Shown here in pieces: positions 13,401 to 25,587 of a DNA stretch of 64,000 nt. Below the pieces are notes generated by a model. It was not told the origin of the DNA. It saw nothing but the letters and a program-made list of their open reading frames with translations, and searched no databases. The stretch spans positions 7,655,501 to 7,719,500 of the forward strand of contig NC_068558.1 of assembly GCF_022201045.2 (NCBI RefSeq). The letters are read 5' to 3'. Made by a program: the position numbers and the translations under genes. The first letter of the stretch is position 1. The number at the start of each line of letters is the position of its first letter. The DNA comes from Citrus sinensis (Eukaryota > Streptophyta > Magnoliopsida > Sapindales > Rutaceae).

Positions 13401-15533
13401 GAATTATATTATATTTTTTAACTTAAACATTATCTATGTACAGGAATTGCAAAATTATTCCTTAACCCGGAAATTCGTCAGTAAAAATTTATCTCGTGCA
13501 AGTAATTTTATGGGTTGCGGACGGATTTAATATTTCAAATGCAAACACACCGTAGATTACGGGTAGATTTAGTATTGAGAGAAAAAATAGTGATGATGAT
13601 TAAAAGATAGAGCAAGGCATTGATATTAGTGATGATGATTTACCTATTTTTGTTAGATTATTACATCTTATTTGTTTGATTTGATGTTGAAATTTTAATT
13701 TTTTTTATTTACATTGATAAAATGTAGCATTGAGTATTGCATGCAGATTTTTTAGGCTATTGTTATAAATTTATAGTTTGAATTTGTAAAATTTAAGTTT
13801 TTATGTATTTGTAAAGTATTTTTTAATATTTGTGATTTCAAATGATAAAACTCTTAAAAAAATCTACTATAGGTTACGGGTGAGTCTGATCATTTTTAAA
13901 AGCCGTAGTGGGTAGTTTTTTCTTTAAAAAAAAATTGTTGCAGGTTAGGGACAAATTGGTAATTTAATTTTTTTTGTGGGTATGGATTTAGTAAAGGCAA
14001 ATCTACAATGGGTGGTATCATTACCATCCCTATGGTAATATATTAGTTAAACTTTGGATTATATCAGAGATCCGAGTTACATGAATAATGAAATCATTTG
14101 AATATCAACTTGTATGATTGTTTATATAACTATCATATTAATGAGTTACTAATATTTATCATGAAATGGTAAATTTTGCAATTCATGAAAAAAAAAAAAG
14201 TAAAATTGAATGACTAACATGATTTAACAATTATAAAAAAGTTCCCACATCAGTTGACAGTTGTACTCAAATACTGAGAAAATAATTGAGATTCCTATCA
14301 TATTTAATAATAATAATCATAATAATAATTGCACTAACAAACAAAAAAAAATATAGATTTTAATATACTAACAAACAAAAAAACATAGTCTCTAATGAAT
14401 TAATATCCATATTTTTTTTTGTATTTTACTGTACATTCTCACTTAAATAAGGTGAAGGATTTATATTGAAAAAAATGAATATATTATATTAAGTACAATT
14501 ATATCCAAGATGGATTTAGACCTGATTAATATTTATTTTTCTTAATCATGCTTCTTATAAAAGCATTTGATATCCAAGAATGAAATAATATCTTGATCAT
14601 TTACCAAACCACAAAGATATCAATATTCTTTTCTTAAATAAACAACGTAAAACTATAAAAATTAGATAAGATTGAATTGATTTAGTGTCAAGGAATTATT
14701 ATGATTTTGTTAAAGCAGCGTTTTCATGTTGAGTGAACATTAATTCCTCTTTGGCAGGAAGCTATACTTGGAAAACAATAGCATATTGCCAATTCAGTGA
14801 TGTATGACTGTTGTGCACTTAACTTGTTTAGTTTGAGTGACATTCCTTATGCATTTGATAGACTTTCAAACATAGCCCCTCCTGGTTTGACTAACATTAG
14901 GGGCTTAAACAGTATTTAGCATAAATTATAAGGAGAATTTTATTCTCAACATTTTCGATCGGCGATTATTTCGAAGCTAATTTTGGTCTTCATCGAAATT
15001 AACGATCGTTGATCGCCGATGATCAGTGCCTGAAACGTGAAAAAGGATGACTTGCATGTTGAGAATCTAAAGCAAAGACCTTCTTTAATGCATTAGAGGT
15101 AATGTTCTTTTTTCCGACCTCTGTTATTGATCTAAGATTACAATATATACGAACTGTTATTATTATTATTATTTTATCTATTTTTTAATTTTGAATATTA
15201 CAAATAAAACAAGTTTAAAACCTATAATAATTTTGTGACGTTCATAAAATGTATTTTTATAACTTTATCTAGGAGTTCTTTTTTCTTATTTTGGGTTAAA
15301 AGTATGAAAGGGAACGAGATATCTCAATTTATAAAAACAACTTCTTGTCCCCTATTACTATTGTATGGGAACAAAACACATTTATGGTCAGTCAAGTTAT
15401 GCTTTCGACTGAATTTTATCCTAAATTGTTAATTGAACAATCTAAATATATTTTCTTTAAAGAATTTCCTTTGATTATTTGATTTTAAAAATAATTGGTT
15501 GTTGTATTTAACGAAGTCGTTACCAAATATGTC
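10479..15533. other. AT-rich intergenic DNA, no gene seen
   Basis: No reading frame with recognisable protein similarity. It contains many poly-A/T tracts and a markedly GC-rich island at about 12120-12380, listed separately. The open frames on both strands of that island are caused by its base composition and match no family I know. Confidence 0.6.
12120..12390. promoter_or_regulatory. GC-rich island with TGGGCC (site II-like) motifs
   Basis: A stretch of roughly 270 bp is far richer in G and C than the surrounding kilobases. It contains GTGGGCCCAGAAGAGC, TTGGGCCGAG and TGGGGCCCACC, that is, several GGGCC/TGGGCC elements like the site II boxes found in promoters of plant housekeeping, ribosomal and snoRNA genes. 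On the - strand it is followed by a pyrimidine-rich CTCTTTTC stretch that could be a start region. No gene follows on either strand, so it is either an orphan or relic promoter or a non-coding RNA promoter. Confidence 0.3.
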
Positions 15534-15536
15534 TTA

Positions 15537-16249
15537 GGTGGCGTTTGTTTTTTTTGTCTAAAATTTTAATAGATCTAAATTTGTCTGAATTCTAAATAGG
15601 GCTGAATGTCTAAATCTGAATAATATGTTTGTTTTTTTGGTTTGAATCGCTAAAAATAAATATTAAGTTGTTTGTTTTTAGTTTAAAAAATATGAAAACT
15701 AATATTTTACATTTATGCCCTTACAAATTATAAACATTAAAAAAACAATAAAACATCTCAAATAATATAAATAAGATTACATGCAAATTATCATATCATA
15801 AATCATATTCAATTAAATACAACTCTTTAATATTCTATATTATATATTTTAATCAATTTTATTATGGTTTTTGATGTTTTTATATGAAAATTTTTGTAAA
15901 AAATTATGAAGATAAATAATGCTAATTTGAAGAAAATAAAAAGATAAAAACAATAATAGTTTACCAATATATATTATCATAAGTTATATAAAGATGGATA
16001 ATAATGCTAATTATTACGTTTTATTTAGGTAAGGATGAAAATTAATTAATTAGATAGGGATATTTTGGAGAATATTTTTTAATGATATCATTAGGACTTT
16101 TTAAATTAAGTAAAAAGCTAAAAAATTAACTTAATAACTTAATGACTTAATGGTTAAATTTTTTTATTAAGTTGAAAAACGAACAGACTTAATAACTTAA
16201 CTAATTAAAATTAAGTCATTAAGTGAAAAAAAAAAAAACAAACAGCCCC
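15537..16249. mobile_element. PIF/Harbinger-type MITE flanked by TTA
   Basis: The element begins GGTGGCGTTTGTTTT just after TTA (15534-15536) and ends CAAACAGCCCC just before TTA (16250-16252). Reverse-complementing the right end gives GGGGCTGTTTGTTTT, an imperfect terminal inverted repeat of the left end. A TTA duplication with G/C-rich tips followed by GTTTG is typical of Tourist-like PIF/Harbinger MITEs. The interior is AT-rich, has repeated TTAAGT/ACTTAAT words near the right end and encodes no protein. Length is about 713 bp. Confidence 0.6.
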
Positions 16250-16252
16250 TTA

Positions 16253-18900
16253 GTTTTCTAAAATTCCATTAACTAGTCTATACTTTGTACTTTTCTTTTT
16301 CAAGTCTTGCTTAAGATGTTGTATTGAATCAATTAAGTAATTCAAAAAATAAGAGATATAAACACTTTAGTTTAATCATTTACCCCTTTTTTTTAGTGAT
16401 GAAACTTGACTTGCAATAACTTCGCAATAAATATCAAATATGTACAACTATTAGAAAAATTAAACACATTAATTAATTATAACGATATCGTTCTCCTGTA
16501 TTGTAGCTTAAAATAAGACTGAAAAACAATGACGCGCTAGTCTTTAATTATATCTCTTTATTAATTTTTTTTTCTATATATAAAACTAATTAAAATATAG
16601 CTAGATAGATTTGTTTTGAACAAGCTGAGTTCATTTTTTTTAATCCCCAAATTATTAAATAGAGATATCTGCAGTCAATTATTTCATGCAAACATCATTA
16701 GTGTTCGTCAATTGATTAGTGTGTACATTAAATGCAATAAAGTTGATTTTTTTTCTTTTTAAGTAATGTAAAATTTTATAAATACTAATAAAAGTTTTAT
16801 TAACAAATCTATCGGTGGAATTAAAAACTCAGATTCCAACTGCCATAATTGATGTGTACATTTTTTATTTTTTATTTTTGGTTTTGTGTGACTAATATGT
16901 TTGATTCGAGCATTGATTCATTACCACCCAATTCCTTTAAGCTTAACTTGTCTGAAAATTAGCTTTTGAATAACAATTGAACCGGTTCGGCTTGGTTCAA
17001 TTTGGTTCAATTCCATTTAGTTTGATTTACTTCTGTGCATTTTTAAATGTCGGTCCACGTAGTTTCAATAACCTTTGAACAATTTGGTTTTTTTTTTTTT
17101 AGCAAATTTTCATTTCTACACTTTTCTTTTAGTTTCTTTTCTTTTTATATCACTTTCTTACTTATTTTATCAATCACCGACCATTTTAACCTTCATATTT
17201 TTTTATAATAATTTTACTAATTTTTTCATTTTTCTTTATACCTTTTATTAGAGAATTGTATTTTATTGACTATTCAACGTTCAAACTGTTTATGTTGATA
17301 ACTTATTTATAAAAAAATTCAACATCATGTGATATGTAATCATATTTTCCATATTTTAGATATGTGACTGTTTAGTCATTTTAGGCCTCTATAGAAATGA
17401 GCAATAATTGATTATTGATAAGTGGTGTTTGAAACGTGAAGGAAACAGTAAGCAGGTCGAGAATTTAAAGTCACAATACCTTAAAGTACATCAGGTAAAT
17501 TTTTTTTCAATCTTTACTTTAGGTATAAAAATGATACGTACGATTATTATTGTTTGTTTATTTTTCTTTAAACCTAAATTTATTCTAATAGAGAGTTATA
17601 GTTTGGCACACCAATCTTGAATTTGTTTAATTTCCGTTTGTGTACGACCCAATCTAGATTACAGGCAAATTATTAATCCAAAATGATGTCAAAAGGAATC
17701 ATTGACTCAACGCCCATTAGTGTTTTATGCTGCAAATTTTCAAACTAACTTTATTTTAAGAGTTCTCATTAGCAAGTTGATTAGGCCTCCTTCAGTGAAA
17801 TCTAATAATTATCTAAATTTCTAAAACTTTTCCATAGTTTTCTTTCTGTTTATGCTATCCCTTTCAATTGTTACTTTTAATGTTGGTTTGCATTAATAAA
17901 GTAACTTCAAAATTAAGGCAGAATAAAACACTTTTAAAAATCATTTACCTTTTTTTTTTTCTTTTTCTTTGTAAATGATAAAACCCACTTCACTTGCAAT
18001 AACTTCATAATAAATATTAAATATGTACAATTGTTAGTAGTTATAAATATTAATTATAATCCACTGTCATCTTATTACTTATTATGTTCATGAGAATCAA
18101 TTTACTTTATTATCCGAAAGTGTGAAAATATCAATTTATCCTATTTACTATTAAAAAATAAAAACAAATCCATCAACTGACCTCATTTTATTCCCATCTT
18201 CTAAATAAAAATAAGATCAATATTGAAGTTTTTATATTTTTAAGATAAATAAAAATTATCATTCTATTTGTGTGTGTGCATATTACAACTCAATAACTAT
18301 TTAAACAATTTTATTTTGAATTGTTTGAGAATATTTTAGTAAATAATAATAATAATAATAATGAAATTAAAACAAGTCATATGAAACACAAACCAAGCCC
18401 TACAATTTGGCAATGAATGGACAAAAAAATTGAAATTCATGGAAGTTGCAAATTGCAATGCTTAAGGTCTTTTTCCACTTTTGATAAGGGGATGCTTAAA
18501 GTTGAAAGTTTGGAAATGTCATAATGAGGGGCTTAAAATATCCAAACAGGCCCCAGTGTGACTTCTGTCACAACTAATAAAAAAAAAAACTAAATAAAGA
18601 ATGTAACAATTTATTTATTTTTTGTGATTAAAAAATTTGAATTGGAAAAACCAAGGTAGTTTCAAGAAACAATTTGGTTGTGTCTGTTGATGCTGCGGTA
18701 ATCAGGGTGTATGTGTGTGTGCTGTACAGTACTGTGTGTTGTCTGATCTCATTTGTTTTTGTTTCAGAAAATAAGAAAGTTTCTTAAAACTTTTCAGAAA
18801 ATGCTTTAAAGTTTGCATGTACCACAAGACAAGAGTGTTGCTGTGTTGGATAAAATACATAAATTTAGAAAAAGAAAAAGAGAAATTTGCATTAAATTAG
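16253..18900. other. AT-rich intergenic DNA upstream of the DUF863 gene
   Basis: No coding region recognised. There is a short (AAT)n run near 18344-18362. Towards 18.9-19.3 kb the sequence becomes the promoter and leader of the DUF863 gene, with a pyrimidine-rich CTCTCTCTCT stretch at about 19005-19017. Confidence 0.5.
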
Positions 18901-19334
18901 AAAAAGAAAAGTTAATGAGAGTGAAGGAGAGAGAAATTTTATTGACAACTTTGATGTCTCTTCATCTCATAATATAAGTTTCTATTGTGAGCTTTGTTTG
19001 TTTCTCACTCTCTCTCTATATCTTCTTGGAGAGAATGAGAATGGCCCCAGTGAGCAGTAGTAGAGCAGATCCAAATCCCCATTTTTTCTAAGCTTTTTTT
19101 TAGTTGTTTTCAAAAGTACCCACTTGGTTTTTTTTTATTTGGCACCTTTGAGGCTTCTTCATCTTGTGTGTTTTTTTGGTCATTCATGGCCTTTTGTGTT
19201 TTGAAGATGAAGACACCCACTTTTATGGTTTTTGCTTGTGCTTTCTTGAAAGTCATGAAAATGTAAAGCTGAGTGAATGAATCACTTGTGGGTTATTTTT
19301 GAAGAAAGTAGTGATATAAAGATGTGATTTTGAG

Positions 19335-20330
19335 GTAAGATGATGTTGCGAAATTATTTCTTTAATGTGCTTGATTGTTCTTCTTTTACTGACTGTTGTT
19401 GGGTTGGTTTCTCCAGCTTGATTTATATGTTGAGCTGGATTTTTGTGTTTGATGATTTCAGTGAAACGATTTTTGCCTTCTTTTTTTTAATGTTTTTGCG
19501 GGTGATTTACTCATTGCTTGAAATTATGTTATCAATGTTTCTATTATTGTATATTCATTTTGGCTTTGATAGATTCTTTCAAGACATATTTTTCTCTCCC
19601 AGCTGCTTGTTCTCCTTCTTCTTCTTCTTCTTCTTTTTCGGCTCCCAAATAATGGGTTAATAAATAGCTTTACTTATCTGATTAGTGTCCCCGTTAAGCA
19701 TATGATGAGTGTTTTCTGCTGGCTTAATGACATGTGGCAAAATTTGGATCAAAATTAATAATAATCATTGTGGTTGGGTATGTATTTTTGCACTAGTTGT
19801 TGGTTATTATCTTGAATTTTCTTTTCTCTTTTTAATATCATGCTAGAATGTGAGAATTACCATGTGAAAGTCAGGAAGTACCTGCCTGCCAAAATATATT
19901 TAGATGGTTCTTTGGAATTTTGTCATCATAATGAATAGTACGTTTCTGGAATTTTTTTTGGGGACCTGAAATAGTGGAGGCCGCTATCAATGAAAAGTAC
20001 ATTTAATTAAATGGAAGAAAGAATGTTTGAATGGTTTAGCATACACCATATTTCTTGCAAATATTATGTAGGAGTTTTAGTAATGAGAAAAATATAAGGA
20101 ATTAAAGAAATAAAAATGATTGTCTTTCACAATATATGCTGATATTCTGACCTATATTTCACTTCTGTTGCAGGTTTCTCTCTTAATTGTTCTTTAGTTG
20201 GATAGTTAGATCGTATTTTGTTCATACTGACTTACAGTAATGAGAAAAATATAAGGAATTAAAGAAATAAAAATGATTGTCTTTCACAATATATGCTGAT
20301 ATTCTGACCTATATTTCACTTCTGTTGCAG
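19335..20330 (+). other. 5' UTR intron of the DUF863 gene
   Basis: The donor GAG/GTAAGA at 19335 and the acceptor TTCTGTTGCAG (ending 20173, repeated at 20330) define a leader intron of about 0.84 or 1.0 kb. The acceptor choice changes only the untranslated leader, because the ATG at 20400 lies after both. Open frames inside the intron are low-complexity and are not taken as genes. Confidence 0.55.
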
Positions 20331-20394
20331 GTTTCTCTCTTAATTGTTCTTTAGTTGGATAGTTAGATCGTATTTTGTTCATACTGACTTACAG
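20081..20394. repeat. Perfect 157-bp tandem duplication
   Basis: Copy 1 (20081-20237) and copy 2 (20238-20394) are identical over 157 bases on direct comparison. Each runs from TAATGAGAAAAATATAAGG to ACTGACTTACAG and includes a pyrimidine tract and splice acceptor. The second copy ends five bases before the start codon of the DUF863 gene. Lack of any mismatch means a very recent duplication or an assembly artefact. Confidence 0.95.
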
Positions 20395-20399
20395 CAATA

Positions 20400-23300
20400 A
20401 TGGCATTGCTAGGAATACAAGCAGAGATGCCGTGTGAAGGCAATATTCCTGTTCCCAGACATTATTCCGATTGGAATCTGAATGTGAGTACTAATGGTAG
20501 GGCATGGCTCTCAAATGATGTTGATAGCATATTTAAGAATCGAAATTACTGCAATGGTGCTTTGTTACTGCCATCTCCCGATCAGCATTTGGTTCAAAGC
20601 AAGGAATTAGTGAAGCAGACAATGCTTAAGCAGGAAGCTATTTTCAGGGATCAGGTATTGTTCTGGTTCAGCCTTGAGTTTTTAGTTGTTTTGTTGATTA
20701 CATCTCATTTTTTTAAGCCTATTTTTATTTTCAATAGAAATAAAACCAATTCTATTATGCGTATCATATTCAAGCATGCACTAATCAACATGTCTCGGGG
20801 AAAATTTGAATATATAGGTCTTGAAGTGGTGTTATTTATTGATATCCTTAAAGGTAAACAAATATTTTTGATGCTTTAATGCTTGCGAATGTATTTTATT
20901 AATGGTCCTTTGGCACGTTAAAGAACTGTGACTTCTGGTTGTCTTTAGGGCATCAAGTGCATTTATTTATTTTTAAAATCCTTTTAGTCAAGAGATCCTG
21001 AGGACTTGTAACTCTACTTCTTCAGATGATGGAAGTTTGGAAGGGAAAATGGGGGACTTGTTAATTGGCTATAGGAATCTGAATCATTGTGGTGAACCAT
21101 AATGTGACTATTCATATATCCCTTTCTTTTTGTGTTTGTGTGTGTGTGTGTGCATGCATGCTCATGTGCATGTGTTGGTATTACAAACAGCGTCTCATAT
21201 ATTCATCAATTCTGATGCAATACTTGTTACTAATGAATACCTATCAGTTGATCTTAGACGCTCAAATGGGTTTTAAATGTTTTTGACTATCCAGATCCGC
21301 GAACTTCATCGCATTTATTGGAGACAGAGGGAATTAATGGATGAAATGAAAAAGAACGAGTTATTTAAACATCATCCACAGCAGGGGACCTTACAGTCAA
21401 ATCCTTTTTCACCCCAGCACTTGTGTGATGATGCACAGAAGACATCTCATGTTTTCAGCTTGCCCAGGGTGAATCCTGCATTCAATCAGTCGTCCATTTC
21501 AACTGCTAAAAATGACCCATCACTTTCACATTTTGATGACAGAAAGTTTGTGCAGTCAGGTCCAGATCCTCCTCAAACTAAAGGCTGTGAGTTGGAGTCC
21601 AGCAAGAAGTTTGGTAAAATGGTCTTGGATCTTGAGCTTCCACCTACTGAGTATATTGATAGTGAAGATGAGGTGTCTATGCAAAAGATGCCTGAGGTGT
21701 CGGATCATCCTATGAACAGAATCTCTGAGGCTGTGCATAGGAGTGATTGGCAACCAGACCATGGCAGTGGTGGTTTTAACTCCGTTTTCCAGGAGGATAA
21801 TTTGAATCCTGGTTCATCTTCTTCTAAAAGGAAATTTTTGGCTGATTTGAATGAGCCGATCAAGCTTGAGGAAGATTCAGGTACTGTGTCCATGTATTTG
21901 CCCGACTTGAATGAACCAAATAAGAATGAAGAAAAGGTAGCTGGTACATCCAAATTTTTGGTCGACTTGAACGAACCCGTTGAACTTCAGGAGGAGGCAG
22001 CATTGCCCAGTGAATTTCAAAGTCCTCTTGCTAGAAACACAAATTTCTCATGTCAGGATCTGGCTCAAAAGGGCATTCAAGTTCCTTCCACCGGTATAAC
22101 ACATAATAAAACTGGAAGGGATGGTGAAACTTGCTCAAGCAATTTGCACCCGGAGAAATATGATGATGATGCAGGTGAGTACAGTTGCCAGGTCACAGCA
22201 AATTGCAACTTTGTCAGTTTAAATTTTAGTTTGTATTTCAGTGCATCACTATTATATTTCAGTGCGTCACTATTGTCTTTCTTATCATCATAGGGAATAA
22301 TTTATAAAAACTACTGTCATTATTACTAGATGATTTATAACTAACCTCTTTTTCCAGGGCAAGGAAGAAGTAATATTGCTTCTTTGTCTCCAGGTTTCAT
22401 TGAAGAACTATCCACGTCTTTACAAAACATTGATCTGAAGCAAGCACATGAACCTGAAACTTTTCATCTTATGAATCAGAGGAAGAGAAAAACATGTGGT
22501 GAAGGTTTAGAGAGTCTTGAAAAAGATCTCTCCTCTAATAGCAATCCAGTATCTGTTTCTACTTGTAACATAGGAACTTCTTCTCGGCTTTTGTCTCTGA
22601 CTGATATAGGGAATTCTAAGCCATCCTCAGTTTCATCTCCAAAGAAACGCATACGTGATATTGTGCGAACCCCTATAATAGTTCAAGCACTCCCATGCTT
22701 TAACTCATCTTTACGGTTAAGAAAACGTTCAAAATCATCTATTACAGGCCCTGGTGTTGCTGGTAAAACGTCTTGCCATGGTAAAAGTTCGAAGTTTGGC
22801 CCAAAATTTGATAGTGCAAGCTTCCATCAGAGAAGCTTTTGTAATGGGTCGCGTGCAGAGTCCAAAACATTGCAATCTCATCCACCATCCACCGATTCCA
22901 ATGGCCTGGATGTGAGCGAAGAGAATCAATTGTCATTGGAGTGCCATTGCGGCACAAAATTTTCTACACTTTCCATGGAAATTAAATCTGCAGAGTATAT
23001 GAATTCTAACCTCAGGGCACAAAGCAGTTCCTCAGATGGAGAAAGAAAGCTTGAAGATACAGTGATGGGGTTGGCTTGGTCTAAAACAAAGCTGGTACCA
23101 AAAAGAAGACCGGGTAGAAGAAGTGAATCATCAGCACAAGTGGAAACCTGTCAGAATCCATCTGAAGATGAAGACATCAAGAACGGTGCAAATGATGGGG
23201 TAAGTAACATTAGCTTGGATTGTGATCTTCTGCCCGAGTCAGGAGAGCAGGTAACTTCACATAAGCTGGTTGTGGAGGGTGGACTTGACCAAAAAATTTC

Positions 23301-24300
23301 ATGTTTTGGGGCCGCCAGTGACCTGAACTTAAGCATGAAGGATGATGAGTCTTCTCCGACACCATCTCTGCCAACAGAATTAGGTTTTGAGGGACCAGTA
23401 AGTCCAGAAAATAAGGAGAGTTCTCCACCACGAGGAAATTCAGATGAAAACCAAGCTGAGACATCTTCTGAACTCTCGGGAAAGGAAGATGGGGATGTCC
23501 AAGAAGATCTTACCCGAAATGCAGCAGAGGCTATGGTGTCAGGGGAGGAAGATGGGGATTTGCAAGAGAAACTTTCCATGAATGCAGCAACAGCTTTAGT
23601 TTCCATTTCTTCATCTGTGTTTCAAACTTGTCCAGAAAAGGCTGCTTGTGAGCCATCTAAGCCTTCTAGGAGTGATGACCTTTATTGGTTTGCCAAGGTA
23701 GTTTCTTCAGTAGTAGATGATCCAGATGGTGAACTTGGAGTAGCTTTAAGTTCTAAGAACAATGGTGATTATAAGGAGTATATGTTCAATGGGCTTGACT
23801 ACTTTGAGGCCATGACATTGAATCTGGTTGAGACGAATGTAGAAGAAGCAGACTGGTTTAAGACCAATGACCAAATAGGTGAAAAAGAGGAAGCAAGTGG
23901 TGCCACTTATTTGCCAAGTCAGCAAAGAAGGGGTAGAATGAGGAGGCGGAGGCAGCAGCGAAAGGATTTCCAAACTGAAGTTCTCCCTAGCCTTGCCTCT
24001 CTTTCAAGGGGTGAAGTGACTGAGGATCTCCAAACAATAGAGGCGCTAATTGAAGCTGCCAATGGCCTAAGGGGAACAGTCTGCACTAGAAGTATGAGCA
24101 GAAATGGGCGGGCACGAGGAAGGAAGCACTCGTTCATTTCTACTTCCAATCTGACAGATATCACAATCTGCTCACCATCAAAGCAGCGCACCAGCTTTAG
24201 GGAGAAGGATGTCAAAGAGGGAAGCCTAATTGGTTGGGGGAGAATAACAAGGAGGCGTCGGGGGCCAAGAAGTCCTTCTACTAACCCTTGGCTTAGGTGA
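20400..24300 (+). CDS. DUF863 family nuclear protein
   Basis: Plant-specific DUF863 protein of unknown function. Three coding exons, 20400-20654, 21295-22174 and 22358-24300, join in phase and give 1025 residues, a usual family length. The N-terminus MALLGIQAEMPCEGNIPVP and the helix spanning the first junction (FRDQ then IRELHRIYWRQRELMDEM) are the conserved family head. Residues about 266-325 form three tandem 20-residue units, each starting F/YLxDLNEP. Basic patches (KRRPGRR, RGRMRRRRQQRKD, ITRRRRGPR near the C-terminus) suggest nuclear location or DNA contact. The rest is Ser/Glu-rich and probably disordered. The leader has an intron with a donor GAG/GTAAGA at 19335, and its acceptor is duplicated (20173 and 20330). 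Function is not known to me. Confidence 0.85.
21835..22014 (+). repeat. Three 60-bp units coding DLNEP repeats
   Basis: Three consecutive 60-bp units start at 21835, 21895 and 21955 within the DUF863 coding region. Each codes a 20-residue unit beginning FLADLNEP, YLPDLNEP or FLVDLNEP, followed by an acidic tail. The exact 20-residue period shows tandem duplication; the tails have diverged while DLNEP is kept. Confidence 0.9.
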
Positions 24301-25587
24301 AGTACGGTAAGGAATCTGTTCTTAAGTTCTTTTGGGTGCAAGGAGAGTACCGAACCTTCTGATTGTCTTGTACATATCCTCTCAAATATGGTATATGCAT
24401 TTACTTTAATATATAGGAATAGAAATAGTTTTATCTTTTGAAAATTTAAAGTGTAGAGACTAAAGCAGTTGCATGTGTTGCTATAGCTGAATTGATTTGA
24501 GCTCATAGCTATCAAGAGTACTAGAGTAAACCAACAAAACTCAAATCAGTGAAATGAGTGTAAAGGATGAAGTATTATGCAGAAAGCACAATGGTGACAG
24601 ATTTGAAAATGTTTTCTAGAGAAGTGCTTTTTAGTCCCAACTGTTAAATGCATATATTTGTTTGATGTTAGCTTTTATAAGTGGATGCAGAAATTTTTAA
24701 AGTTTAACTCATGCTTCAAAGCACATGAATTTACTCTCCATAACGTAATAATTAATCTCCCCAATAGTTGTCACCTCAAATTCATAGAATATTTTAAATG
24801 CACTTATTTATACAACTTGGCCCCCAGATTCCAATGGTACAAAGTATGTGCAAGTGCTTTTTAGAAAAAAAAAACGTTATTTTAATAAAATATTTTAAGA
24901 AATAAAAAAATCAACTCTTATTTTATTTCTTATTTTCAGTATATCAATTTTTTTTTTTAAACAGCTCATATCCACACTTATTTTATTGATTATCTCACTG
25001 CTCGCGGCCTTTAAAGAATGCGTGAGTTATTTAATCAAGAGATTAAAAGGTAAATTTTTAATCAAAACAAAATTATTCATTGGATACCAATGCTAGGATG
25101 ACCTATCATTTCATACAAATATAATTATTTATTATTGCATATTTGTAATATTGGACAGATTATGTATATTTATAATCAGAGTAATGAGCAAAAGTTGTCA
25201 ATATGAGCACAATTGTTTGTTAGCAGTTTTTTTTAATCTCTGACAACTTAATTTTGAAAATATTTGTAAAAGTATTATAGATTCGCAATGATTTTTGTTT
25301 TTGTTTTTTTGGGTCCATGTATTTTTTAATTTTTCATAAAAATATCAAATTATATAAAAATTTGACACAGATGCGTTGAGGTACTTAAAACACCAAACCA
25401 TATAGAATGTAAAGAGTACTTGGTCATTTATTAATTCGAACGCATATTAATTAATTCTTCTCTTCCTTTCTTAAAGACAATGTCAAAATCCTTTGCAAAC
25501 TTAATATTTGTGGTCCAAACAAAACAAGACATATAGAAGCAAAAACAGAAGGGAAAAGAAAAAAAAAAAAAAAAATTCTACACGGAG
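24301..25587. other. Intergenic gap between convergent genes
   Basis: 3' flanks of the DUF863 gene (+) and the FMO gene (-). AT-rich, with no coding region or structured repeat recognised. A run of about 20 A at 25556-25575 lies just beyond the FMO stop codon. Confidence 0.6.

Noticed and set aside
19340-19660. 106-residue Phe/Leu-rich frame upstream of the DUF863 gene
   Set aside because: Starts just inside a good splice donor and lies in the leader intron; composition is T-rich low complexity.
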